Below, piece by piece: positions 1 through 11,900 of a DNA stretch of 64,000 bases. The notes beneath the pieces were generated by a model. That model did no database searches, was not told where the DNA came from, and was given only the letters and a program-made list of their open reading frames with translations. The translations under genes and the position numbers were made by a program. Source of the stretch: Siphonodentalium dalli (taxonomy: Eukaryota; Mollusca; Scaphopoda; Gadilida; Siphonodentaliidae). The number at the start of each line of letters is the position of its first letter. Positions within the stretch are counted from its first letter, which is position 1. The stretch spans positions 12,975,287 to 13,039,286 of the forward strand of contig CP136061.1 of assembly GCA_032622095.1 (NCBI GenBank), written 5' to 3'.

Positions 1-1111
1 AGTGCAAGAAAACGGCTCAAATTGTAATTTGTAATAAAAACTGAACCTGAATACCCGGAAGCTGAAGTAATCTCGTAACCAAATGCTTCTGACCTTTAAG
101 ATTCGAGAAGTGGATTATATCGGAGGCAGGGATATTACATCTGGGATCGTGTAAACCTTACGCTTGGATAATTCAATCTACGATGAAAAGCGAAATCTCA
201 TAAAACGTCAGATCTCAATCCGTCCGTATGGATTATAATTAACCCTCCGATTCTCGATTGGATTTGTGTGTGGCTGTGTTAGAAATTGTCTTTATAATTT
301 CCAACTGATTCTAATTTTGTTTCGCATGAAAGGCACGGATGGCCATCGTTATCTATTATATATTTTGGAACTTCGGTCTGTATGTATGTATGTGTGTGTG
401 TGTATGTATGTATATATGTATCGAAAACTGTTCGACCGATCCGAGTCAAATTTGGTATGTTTGGAACAATATGGGCGGGTCCAATTTCACGTGCAACTGT
501 ATCCTTTATAATGATAGTATGGATGTGATATTATCATCAAATCACACTTTGTCTGAGCCGAACGTTTGTTTATATGCAACACATAAAGAGTGAGCAATAA
601 GCAAAACACTCATCACTGTGAATTATTTTTAGGAGAATGATTATCGGTTACCAATTCAACACCAAAATCTTGAGTGGCAAGGATTAGTGAGCACTATACC
701 AGTATTTGTAAACAACTTGGAGGCAGTTTTAACCAAATGTCCTTTAGTGGGATCTCACAGTATTGAGTGTTTTGCTTATCGCATACTCTTTACATACTGT
801 ACTGTAACATAACATGGCTTTTATTTACATAACACAGCATCCAAACATGACAATAACATACTATTTACGTGACGTTTATGATCGGTATAAGAACAAAGTC
901 TGTCTGTATTTTAATATTCTTTCTTTTTATGCCAGTTTTAAAGGATGTGACTATTTTAAAAGCAATACCCACCGCGAAGGCCGCCCATATCTTTAATCAC
1001 ATGCACCAAATTTCAATACTTTTTTCCAGAGAGCTTGATAAAATCAATTTAAATTATCATAAATTTTAGACAAGAAATGTGTCCAGCTAGCAGCTGTTAC
1101 AACCATGAATA
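1..1111. other. AT-rich unique DNA, no gene seen
   Basis: There is no recognisable repeat family or coding exon. A short TGTATG-rich microsatellite lies at about 379-420 and accounts for the small open frames there. Nothing else stands out on either strand. Confidence 0.5.
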
Positions 1112-1113
1112 TA

Positions 1114-1223
1114 CAGTAATGCCCTAATTAATCGACTGCTTAACCACAGCATAATTATGGGTAACTTTTCAGGATTTAGTCGGGAAAATGGCTTGTTGCC
1201 ATTCATTGGAAAGCTCTCAACTG
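1114..1223 (+). mobile_element. Family A MITE, half-length copy
   Basis: Starts CAGTAATGCCCTAAT after TA at 1112-1113 and runs through the left arm to the AAAGCTCTC apex. It then ends ...CTG before TA (1224-1225). The right arm is missing, so the copy is about 110 bp instead of about 213. Confidence 0.8.
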
Positions 1224-1598
1224 TATTCTTTTTATTATAATTACATACTGAGTGTGATTATCACTAAATCCAGCATTCCGTTTGGTCGGCGACGACGTGA
1301 CTAGTTGCAATTATTTCTCGATAAACCTGCAAGAGGGTCATAATGACAACCATAATTACATCGACGCGTCATTGATTTTGGAGAAGAAGAACGCGTAATG
1401 TTTTGGGCGCATTTGCACTCACGCAGGATTGACTTAATAAATCATCAGGTTTCAATATAAAGAGCTTCGTTTGAAATAACTTCTCAGCTGGTTTCTGATC
1501 GGGTGCTATGGGATATTTTGGGCTGGTTTTGTCACGAAACACTTTTCGATTTAAATACATTTACAAAAGTAGCTTTTTCGCTAAATGTATATAAATAT

Positions 1599-1770
1599 AA
1601 GGATTAACTGTCATGTGGACTGTTTTTATGGAGATGTAACCGTGAGGTAAGTGGTCATAACTTGTATGTAAAACCCGAATATGTAAAACCCTTCGGGTTT
1701 TACACAAGTTATGACCACTTACCTCACGGTTACATCTCCATAAAAACAGTCCACATGACAGTTAATCCTT
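1599..1770. mobile_element. 172-bp palindromic element with 6-bp TSD
   Basis: Two 67-bp arms (1599-1665 and 1704-1770) are exact or near-exact inverse complements. The 38-bp loop is itself partly palindromic around GTAAAACCC. AAATAT flanks it on both sides (1593-1598, 1771-1776). Termini are AAGGATTAACTG. I see no second copy in this window, so the family is unknown. Confidence 0.75.
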
Positions 1771-2121
1771 AAATATGCACCTTATCCCTGCCTTCAATTT
1801 AATCCCCACCTAAAACCATAATGGGTGGGTTAACACCCCAAACACACATGCACCAGGGACCCTGTCAGTTGTTCAGCACTTGAAGATAGAATCTTTAGAC
1901 AAGCACATAGCAAAACGTTTTGAAAGCTCAAAATTCGGACAATTTTCAGACAAATTTTTGGAGATATATTCAGTCAAATTCAGGCAAATTGAATGGTATT
2001 TCAAGGGGGAAATTGTGGCAGATTTCTACATATCTAAGGTTAATTTGAACTGATTTTATTATATTTCTGTGTAAATACAAGCTATATTCTACAAAAACTG
2101 TGTTACAACCATGAATATATC

Positions 2122-2453
2122 CAAGCCTTGAAATAGTGTGTCTGTCATTTGCAGAATGAGGTCCCCAGAGGGTGAATTTAGTGATGCTACCCCCGCATAG
2201 AGGGCTAGCATCACCAAATTCCCCCTCTGGGGACCTCATTCTGCTTACACCTCAGCAGAATGAGGTTCCCATAGGGTGAATTTGGGCTAGCATCACTAAA
2301 TTCACCCTCTGGGAACCTCATTCTGATGAGGTGTAAGCAGAATGAGGTCCCCAGAGGGGGAATTTGGTGATGCTAGCCCGCTATGCGGGGTAGCATCACT
2401 AAATTCACCCTCTGGGGACCTAATTCTGCAAATGACAGACACACTATTTCAAG
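2122..2453 (+). mobile_element. Family B palindromic MITE, four-arm copy
   Basis: Left terminus CAAGCCTTGAAATAG follows an 8-bp repeat AATATATC (2114-2121). The same 8 bp recur at 2454-2461. Inside are repeated AATGAGGTCCCCAGAGGG arms in alternating orientation with small apex palindromes such as CCCGCATAG. The right end lacks the last five bases of the usual GGCTTG terminus. Confidence 0.85.
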
Positions 2454-2461
2454 AATATATC

Positions 2462-2946
2462 ATTAAAACAATTCAGGCAAAAAGTTTCAGCCCCCCCCCC
2501 CCCCCCTAAACATTCTGGCGCCTGTATGACTATGGAAAAGCAATGTCCATTTAAATTGAAATAAAACCATTGATCAACACATGTTCAGTCGGGCTTGATT
2601 TGGACTTCGGATGAGCCACGTCCATTTAAAATGAAATAAAACCATTAATCAGATATAATCAGTGAAGCGTGAATTAATATGTCGATTAGTTCGACTTGAG
2701 ACAATGATATTGAATGTGATCTGTCTAAGTCATCCATCACTAACTGACAAGCTACCATAGAAAACAACTGGGATATTGAAAGCCGCAAGCGGCGCGGGAA
2801 TCATTTAGATTTTCTCGGCTATCCATCCATCAATGCATGATGACTGATCACAGAAAACAATTAGATTATAGAAAATCAGAGAATCTGTGGAGCATTGTCG
2901 AAACATTTATAATCGCAAACGTGAGACCTTGATTCAAATACATCTA
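2462..2946. other. Unique DNA with poly-C tract
   Basis: A run of 18 C lies at about 2491-2508. Two imperfect copies of a 'ccatttaaa.tgaaataaaaccatt.atca' segment lie near 2548 and 2629. No coding potential was recognised. Confidence 0.5.
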
Positions 2947-3056
2947 CAGTAATGCCCTAAATAATCAACTCCTTAACTGAGAGCTTTCCAATGAATGGCA
3001 ACAAGCCATATTTCCGACTAAATCCTTAAAAATTACCCATAATTCTGCTGTGGTTA
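2947..3056 (+). mobile_element. Family A MITE, internally deleted and right-truncated
   Basis: CAGTAATGCCCTAAATAATC follows TA (2945-2946) and jumps from the TIR directly to the right-arm sequence GAGAGCTTTCCAATGAATGG. It ends inside TCTGCTGTGGTTA without the terminal GGGCATTACTG. Confidence 0.75.
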
Positions 3057-3239
3057 TGCCGATGTGAGATCTTGTTTCCAATACATTTATATACCCAATG
3101 TGAGACCTTCATTATCTCCAGTCTTATACCTATATTTGCGAATGTCTGTCTGTCTGTGTTCTATAGAAATTCACGGGGGGACCATTTAGATGGCACAAAA
3201 GGGGTCTAACAGGTGTAACTTTTTACGAGGAAGATAATG

Positions 3240-3995
3240 ATGCGGGTTAGAATTTTCTAAAGTGCCACTGTTGTTGTCAGGGGCAGAAAAGGGGGAAGGG
3301 CAGCAACAAATTTTGTCACCGATTTACATCAAACTTATACATAATCATCTGCATGATATGAGGACTCTAATAGTTGTGTTTAAAGATGTAAAAAGTGGCG
3401 CCGTTCGAGTCAGGGGTTCACAGAAGGGGAGAGGGGCACCAAATTGATAAAAATATCTTTAGTGCCGATTTCCACTAAATTGATACACATTCTTCTCCAT
3501 TATACAATGATTCTAATCGTGTGATTTAAAGATGCCAAATTGGTGTCGTTTGGACGAGAGATGGGGTGGGATGGGGGCACTCAATTTTATAAGAATTTGT
3601 TTAGTCACCGATTGCCACCAGACTTATACATAATCATATCCATGATATCAGGAGTCTAATGGTGTGGTTTAAAGCTGTCAATGGTGTCATTTGAGCCAGG
3701 GGAACATTGTAGGGGAGAGGGGCACCACAATTAATAAAAATATTTTTAGCACCGATATCTACCAAATTGATACACATTCTTCTCCATGAAACGAGGAATC
3801 TAATTGTGTGATTTAAAGATGCCAAATTGGTGCTGTTTGGGTGAGAGATGGGGAAGAGGTGGGGCACTAAATTTGATAAAAAAATTTAGTTGCCGATTAC
3901 CACCAAACATAATCATTTCCATGATATCAAAAGTCTAATTGTGTGGTTTAAAGATATTATTCTCCGTAATACAAGGAATCTAATCGGACTTCTGC
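3240..3995 (+). repeat. 144-bp tandem repeat with dimeric (288-bp) alternation
   Basis: The landmark 'gtg(t/g)tttaaag' recurs near 3375, 3519, 3663, 3807 and 3949, a 144-bp step. Alternate units resemble each other more: 3375, 3663 and 3949 form one type; 3519 and 3807, with 'gatgccaaattggtg', form the other. G-rich 'ggggagaggggcac' tracts lie in each. It is interrupted at the right by a family B element. Confidence 0.7.
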
Positions 3996-3997
3996 AA

Positions 3998-4164
3998 CTG
4001 GGGAAATTCAATCTGACCGTAAGTTTCCATAGCAGCTGAGGCCAAAGCAGAATGAGGTTTCCAGAGGGTGAATTTGGTGATGCTAGCCCACTATGTGGGA
4101 TAGCGTCACTAAATTCACCCTCTGGGGACCTCATTCTGCAAATGACAGACACACTATTTGCTTG
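3998..4164 (+). mobile_element. Family B-long fragment (right half)
   Basis: Begins in the internal 'ggggaaattcaatctga' segment of the long B form. It continues through GCAGAATGAGG..GAATTTGG and its inverse to CAAATGACAGACACACTATTTG. The left half is absent and the 144-bp array abuts it. Confidence 0.7.
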
Positions 4165-4446
4165 CTGCCTGCCTATATTTTTAAATCCTGTTTTAAATTA
4201 GATTTACCCCGAAATTTACATTGCATTGACTAACATCAATAAACCTTGATTGGATCATGTTATGTATATAAAACTCGGACATAAAAAATACTATCACATT
4301 CTCTCCTGAGGGAAGTAATTCATCCTCATTGTTAATAAACCGTGTATGTTCATTAATAAATAGCATGGTTTCTGCTTTATTACAAATTGAATCTGCCAGC
4401 AGCCAGCACTTTGCAAAATTGGCATGGATGCAGGGCGGCTAACGAT

Positions 4447-4711
4447 CAAGCCTTGAAATAGGGTGTCTGTCATTTGCAGAATGAGGTCCCCAGAGGGAGA
4501 ATTTATTGATGCTACCCCGCATACTCGGCGCATAGTGGGCTAGCATCACCAAATTCACCCTCTGAGGAACTCATTCTGCTTACACTTCAGCAGAATGAGG
4601 TTCCCAGAGGGTGAATTTGGTGATGCTAGCCCGCTATGCGGGGTAGCATCACTAAATTCACCCTCTGGGGACCTCATTCTGCAAATGACAGACACCCTAT
4701 TTCAAGGCTTG
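4447..4711 (+). mobile_element. Family B MITE, complete with 8-bp TSD
   Basis: CAAGCCTTGAAATAG...CTATTTCAAGGCTTG, 265 bp, two foldback units. It is flanked by CTAACGAT (4439-4446) and CTAACCAT (4712-4719), one mismatch. Confidence 0.85.
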
Positions 4712-4771
4712 CTAACCATTCAAATAATTATAGTGGAAACATACCATAAACTTACAGGAGGCAATAGCAAT

Positions 4772-5240
4772 CAAGTCTGAGTTTAGTGTGTCAGTCATTA
4801 GCAGAATGAGGTCCCCATAGGGTGAATTTAGTGAATATAGTGACACTATCAAACATTGTGGGCTAGCATCACTAAATTTGCCTATGGGGACCTCATTCTG
4901 CTTAGGCCTCATCTTCTCTGGAAAGTTTCTTTATTATCAAATTTCCATAGAAACTTCTTCACAAAGATTCTATTTCTTTTTTAGTTTAGTTTCTCTATAT
5001 TCCCAATTTGGCAGATGACACATTGCATAATCGAGGTTCCCAATGGGTCTACATCACAATATTCACCATTTGGAAACTTCAATATGAGTTTATGTCTCCC
5101 ATAGCAGATGAGGCCTAAGCAGAATGAGATCCTCAGAGGGGAATTTGGTCATCCTAGCCCACTATGCTGGATAGCGTCACTAAATTCACCCTCTGGGGGA
5201 CCTCATTCTGCAAATGACAGGCACACTAAACTCAGGCTTG
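4772..5240 (+). mobile_element. Family B-long element, 469 bp
   Basis: CAAGTCTGAGTTTAGTG to CACTAAACTCAGGCTTG with 8-bp flanks ATAGCAAT (4764-4771) and ATTGCAAT (5241-5248). The core between the two foldback ends holds 'ggcctcatcttctctggaaag', 'ttagtttagtttctctatat' and a short GGTTCCCAATGGG palindrome. This core defines the long form. Confidence 0.82.
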
Positions 5241-5466
5241 ATTGCAATAGTATGCCTCCCATCAACAACAAAATGCTGGATAGTGTCACTATGTATTATA
5301 CATTCACTTAACTTTTATACTAATCTTGTATCCAATACAAGCACTAAATAAATATAAACAAGATGTTTATAATCAGAGATTCTGTTGTCAAATTCTAGCA
5401 TATGAAAATTATGTGCTTGAGTAGACCCCATGCATACACAGGACTCAAGAATATGGTGGTCTACAT

Positions 5467-5894
5467 TAGCAGAATTAGGTCCCCAGAGGGTGAATTTAGT
5501 GAGGCTACACTGCGCAGTGGGCTAGCATCACCAAACTCGATCATCATCTGAGAACCTCATTCTGCATGGCCTCAGCTGCTATGGGAGACCAAGAGATTTA
5601 TTTAAATCCCAGATGTGAAGATGGTGATGGGCACCAATTGGGCACGTCGGTTATGCAACGTGTCATCTGTTATGCAATGTGTCATCTGCCAATTTGGGGA
5701 TATAGAGAAACTAAACTAAAAAATAAAAATAAACTTTCTAAAGAGACTAACAAACCTGTTATTTTGATAATAAAGATACTTTTCAGAGAAGAAGAGACCT
5801 AAGCAGAATGGGGTCCCAAAAGGGTGAATTTAGCAATGCTAGCCGACTGTGTGGGGTAGCGTCATTAAATTCTAGGGACCTCTTTCTGCAAATT
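5467..5894 (+). mobile_element. Family B-long element, decayed
   Basis: Left foldback at 5467-5570, the internal 'ccaatttggggatatagagaaact' segment in inverse orientation at about 5688, and the right foldback to 5894. Termini are degraded. The satellite-bearing element sits 11 bp beyond its right end. Confidence 0.7.
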
Positions 5895-5905
5895 TCCATA
5901 TTCTC

Positions 5906-8900
5906 TAGATCATGTCTTGAACCTCTACTCTGTCTAACGCCTGTAGAGATCATATTCCACCAGTGCAAAACCTCGGAACTTTTTTGACGTTTTGACAGGG
6001 AACCTTATAAAGTCGAAAAATTAACGCGGGGAATATATTTCTTAGTTATTATCTGTTCCATAATAATGTACTTCAGTGTAGGTGAAATTTCACGATTTTG
6101 CTTTGCGTCACTTACAATTATGGAATTTCTCCTGGGTAATTAATTCAATGTTTATTGCGATATCGGCTCACAAAAGTCACAGAAAAACATGCAATTTTGA
6201 GTTACTGGTAGGATGTTCACCTACAATGAAGTATATTATATAGGAAAAGATAATAACTAAGAAATATATTCCCCACATTATTTTTTCAACTTTATAAGGT
6301 TCCCTGTCAAGACTACAAAAACTTCAAACGTTTTGTACGAGTGGAATATGATCTCAACGGGCACTAGACAGAGTAGAGTTTCATGGCATGGTGGAATATG
6401 ATCTCAACGGGCGCTAGACAGAGTAGAGTTTCATGGTATGGTGGAATATGATCTCAACGGGCGCTAGACAGAGTAGAGTTTCATGGTATGGTGGAATATG
6501 ATCTCAACGGGCACTAGACAGAGTAGAGTTTCATGGCATGGTGGAATATGATCTCAACGGGCGCTAGACAGAGTAGAGTTTCATGGTATGGTGGAATATG
6601 ATCTCAACGGGCGCTAGACAGAGTAGAGTTTCATGGTATGATCTCAACGGGCACTAGACAGAGTAGAGTTTCATGGTATGATCTCAACGGGCGCTAGACA
6701 GAATAGAGTTTCATGGTATGATCTCAACGGGCGCTAGACAGAGTAGAGTTTCATGGTATGGTGGAATATGATATCAACGGGCACTAGACAGAGTAGAGTT
6801 TCATGGTATGATCTCAACGGGCACTAGACAGAGTAGAGTTTTATGGTATGATCTCAACGGGCGCTAGACAGAGTAGAGTTTCATGGTATGATCTCAACGG
6901 GCGCTAGACAGAATAGAGTTTTATGGTATGATCTCAACGGGCGCTAGACAGAGTAGAGTTTCATGGTATGATCTCAACGGGCTGTAGACAGAGTAGAGTT
7001 TTATGGTATGGTGGAATATGATCTCAACGGGCGCTAGACAGAGTAGAGTTTCATGGTATGGTGGAATATGATATCAACGGGCACTAGACAGAGTAGAGTT
7101 TTATGGTATGGTGGAATATGATATCAACGGGCGCTAGACAGAGTAGAGTTTCATGGTATGGTGGAATATGATCTCAACGGGCGCTAGACAGAGTAGAGTT
7201 TCATGGTATGGTGGAATATGATCTCAACGGGCGCTAGACAGAGTAGAGTTTCATGGTATGATCTCAACGGGCACTAGACAGAGTAGAGTTTCATGGTATG
7301 GTGGAATATGATATCAACGGGCGCTAGACAGAGTAGAGTTTCATGGTAAGATCTCAACGGGCTCTAGACAGAGTAGAGTTTCATGGTATGATCTCAACGG
7401 GCACTAGACAGAGTAGAGTTTTATGGTATGGTGGAATATGATCTCAACGGGCGCTAGACAGAGTAGAGTTTCATGGTATGATCTCAACGGACGCTAGACA
7501 GAGTAGAGTTTCATGGTGTGGTGGAATATGATCTCAACGGGCGCTAGACAGAGTAGAGTTTCATGGTATGATCTCAACGGGCTCTAGACAGAGTAGAGTT
7601 TCATGGTATGATCTCAACGGACGCTAGACAGAGTAGAGTTTCATGGTATGGTGGAATATGATCTCAACGGGCGCTAGACAGAGTAGAGTTTCATGGTATG
7701 ATCTCAACGGGCTCTAGACAGAGTAGAGTTTCATGGTATGATCTCAACGGGCACTAGACAGAGTAGAGTTTCATGGTATGGTGGAATATGATCTCAACGG
7801 GCACTAGACAGAGTAGAGTTTCATGGTATGGTGGAATATGATCTCAACGGGCGCTAGACAGAGTAGAGTTTCATGGTATGATCTCAACGGACGCTAGACA
7901 GAGTAGAGTTTCATGGTATGATCTCAACGGGCGCTAGACAGAGTAGAGTTTCATGGTATGATCTCAACGGGCACTAGACAGAGTAGAGTTTCATGGTATG
8001 GTGGAATATGATCTCAACGGGCGCTAGACAGAGTAGAGTTTCATGGTATGATCTCAACGGACGCTAGACAGAGTAGAGTTTCATGGTATGATCTCAACGG
8101 ACGCTAGACAGAGTAGAGTTTCATGGTATGATCTCAACGGGCGCTAGACAGAGTAGAGTTTCATGGTATGATCTCAACGGGCACTAGACAGAGTAGAGTG
8201 TCATGGTATGGTGGAATATGATCTCAACGGGGCGCTAGACAGAGTAGAGTTTTATGGTATGATATCAACGGGCGCTAGACAGAGTAGAGTTTCATGGTAT
8301 GATCTCAACGGGCGCTAGACAGAGTAGAGTTTCATGGTATGATCTCAACGGGGCGCTAGACAGAGTAGAGTTTTATGGTATGATCTCAACGGGCGCTAGA
8401 CAGAGTAGAGTTTCATGGTATGATCTCAACGGGGCGCTAGACAGAGTAGAGTTTTATGGTATGATCTCAACGGGCGCTAGACAGAGTAGAGTTTCATGGT
8501 ATGATCTCAACGGGCACTAGACAGAGTAGAGTTTTATGGTATGATCTCAATGGGCACTAGACAGAGTAGAGTTTTATGATATGATCTCAACGGGCGCTAG
8601 ACAGAGTAGAGTTTCATGGTATGATCTCAACGGGCGCTAGACAGAGTAGAGTTTCATGGTATGATCTCAACGGGCGCTAGACAGAGTAGAGTTTCATGGT
8701 ATGATCTCAACGGGCACTAGACAGAGTAGAGTTTCATGGTATGGTGGAATATGATCTCAACGGGCGCTAGACAGAGTAGAGTTTCATGGTATGATCTCAA
8801 CGGGCACTAGACAGAGTAGAGTGTCATGGTATGGTGGAATATGATCTCAACGGGGCGCTAGACAGAGTAGAGTTTTATGGTATGATATCAACGGGCGCTA

Positions 8901-11900
8901 GACAGAGTAGAGTTTTATGGTATGATCTCAACGGGCACTAGACAGAGTAGAGTTTCATGGTATGGTGGAATATGATCTCAACGGGGCGCTAGACAGAGTA
9001 GAGTTTCATGATATGGTGGAATATGATCTCAACGGGCTCTAGACAGAGTAGAGTTTCATGGTATGGTGGAATATGATCTCAACGGGCACTAGACAGAGTA
9101 GAGTTTCATGGTATGATCTCAACGGGCACTAGACAGAGTAGAGTTTTATGGTATGATCTCAACGGGCGCGAGACAGAGTAGAGTTTTATGGTATGATCTC
9201 AACGGGCACTAGACAGAGTAGAGTTTTATGGTATGATCTCAACGGGGCGCTAGATAGAGTAGAGTTTCATGGTATGATCTCAATGGGCACTAGACAGAGT
9301 AGAGTTTTATGATATGATCTCAACGGGCGCTAGACAGAGTAGAGTTTCATGGTATGATCTCAACGGGCTCTAGACAGAGTAGAGTTTTATGGTATGATCT
9401 CAACGGGCACTAGACAGAGTAGAGTTTTATGGTATGATCTCAACGGGCTGTAGACAGAGTAGAGTTTTATGGTATGATATCAACGGGCGCTAGACAGAGT
9501 AGAGTTTCATGGTATGATCTCAACGGGCACTAGACAGAGTAGAGTTTCATGGTATGATCTCAACGGGCACTAGACAGAGAAGAGTTTCATGGTATGATCT
9601 CAACGGGCACTAGACAGAGTAGAGTTTCATGGTATGATCTCAACTGGCGCTAGACAGAGTAGAGTTTTATGGTATGATCTCAACGGGCACTAGACAGAGA
9701 AGAGTTTCATGGTATGATCTCAACGGGCGCTAGACAGAGTAGAGTTTCATGGTATGATCTCAACGGGCACTAGACAGAGTAGAGTTTCATGGTATGATCT
9801 CAACAGGCGCTAGACAGAGTAGAGTTTCATGGTATGGTGGAATATGATCTCAACGGGCTCTAGACAGAGTAGAGTTTTATGGTATGATCTCAACGGGCAC
9901 TAGACAGAGTAGAGTTTCATGGTATGATCTTAACGGGCGCTAGACAGAGTAGAGTTTCATGGTATGGTGGAATATGATCTCAACGGGCTCTAGACAGAGT
10001 AGAGTTTCATGGTATGGTGGAATATGATCTTAACGGGCGCTAGACAGAGTAGAGTTTCATGGTATGGTGGAATATGATCTCAACGGGCGCTAGACAGAGT
10101 AGAGTTTCATGGTATGGTGGAATATGATCTCAACGGGCACTAGACAGAGTAGAGTTTCATGGTATGGTGGAATATGATCTCAACGGGCACTAGACAGAGT
10201 AGAGTTTCATGGTATGGTGGAATATGATCTCAACGGGCACTAGACAGAGTAGAGTTTCATGGTATGATCTCAACGGGCACTAGACAGAGTAGAGTTTCAT
10301 GGTATGGTGGAATATGATCTCAACGGGCGCTAGACAGAGTAGAGTTTCATGGTATGATCTCAACGGGCGCTAGACAGAGTAGAGTTTCATGGTATGATCT
10401 CAACGGGCGCTAGACAGAGTAGAGTTTCATGGTATGATCTCAACGGGCACTAGATAGAGTAGAGTTTCATGGTATGGTGGAATATGATCTCAACGGGCGC
10501 TAGACAGAGTAGAGTTTCATGGTATGGTGGAATATGATCTCAACGGGCGCTAGACAGAGTAGAGTTTCATGGTATGGTGGAATATGATCTCAACGGGCAC
10601 TAGACAGAGTAGAGTTTTATGGTATGGTGGAATATGATCTCAACGGGCACTAGACAGAGTAGAGTTTCATGGTATGATCTCAACGGGCGCTAGACAGAGT
10701 AGAGTTTCATGGTATGATCTCAACGGGCACTAGACAGAGTAGAGTTTCATGGTATGATCTCAACGGGCACTAGATAGAGTAGAGTTTCATGATATGATCT
10801 CAACGGGGCACTAGACAGAGTAGAGTTTCATGGTATGGTGGAATATGATCTCAACGGGCGCTAGACAGAGTAGAGTTTCATGGTATGATCTCAACGGGCA
10901 CTAGACAGAGTAGAGTTTCATGGTATGATCTCAACGGGCGCTAGACAGAGTAGAGTTTCATGTTATGATCTCAACGGGCACTAGATAGAGTAGAGTTTCA
11001 TGATATGATCTCAACGGGGCACTAGACAGAGTAGAGTTTTATGGTATGATCTCAACGGGCGCTAGACAGAGTAGAGTTTCATGGTATGATCTCAATGGGC
11101 ACTAGACAGAGTAGAGTTTTATGGTATGATCTCAACGGGCGCTAGACAGAGTAGAGTTTCATGGTATGATCTCAACGGGCACTAGACAGAGTAGAGTTTC
11201 ATGGTATGGTGGAATATGATCTCAACGGGCACTAGACAGAGTAGAGTTTTATGGTATGGTGGAATATGATCTCAACGGGCACTAGACAGAGTAGAGTTTT
11301 ATGGTATGATCTCAACGGGCGCTAGACAGAGTAGAGTTTCATGGTATGGTGGAATATGATCTCAACGGGCGCTAGTCAGAGTAGAGTTTTATGGTATGGT
11401 GGAATATGATCTCAACGGGCGCTAGACAGAGTAGAGTTTCATGGTATGATCTCAACGGGCACTAGACAGAGTAGAGTTTCATGGTATGATCTCAACGGGC
11501 GCTAGACAGAGTAGAGTTTCATGGTATGATCTCAACGGGCTCTAGACAGAGTAGAGTTTCATGGTATGGTGGAATATGATCTCAACGGGCGCTAGACAGA
11601 GTAGAGTTTCATGATATGATCTCAACGGGGCACTAGACAGAGTAGAGTTTTATGGTATGATCTCAACGGGCGCTAGACAGAGTAGAGTTTCATGGTATGG
11701 TGGAATATGATCTCAACGGGCACTAGACAGAGTAGAGTTTTATGGTATGATCTCAACGGGCACTAGACAGAGTAGAGTTTTATGGTATGGTGGAATATGA
11801 TCTCAACGGGCACTAGACAGAGTAGAGTTTTATGGTATGATCTCAACGGGCGCTAGACAGAGTAGAGTTTCATGGTATGGTGGAATATGATCTCAACGGG

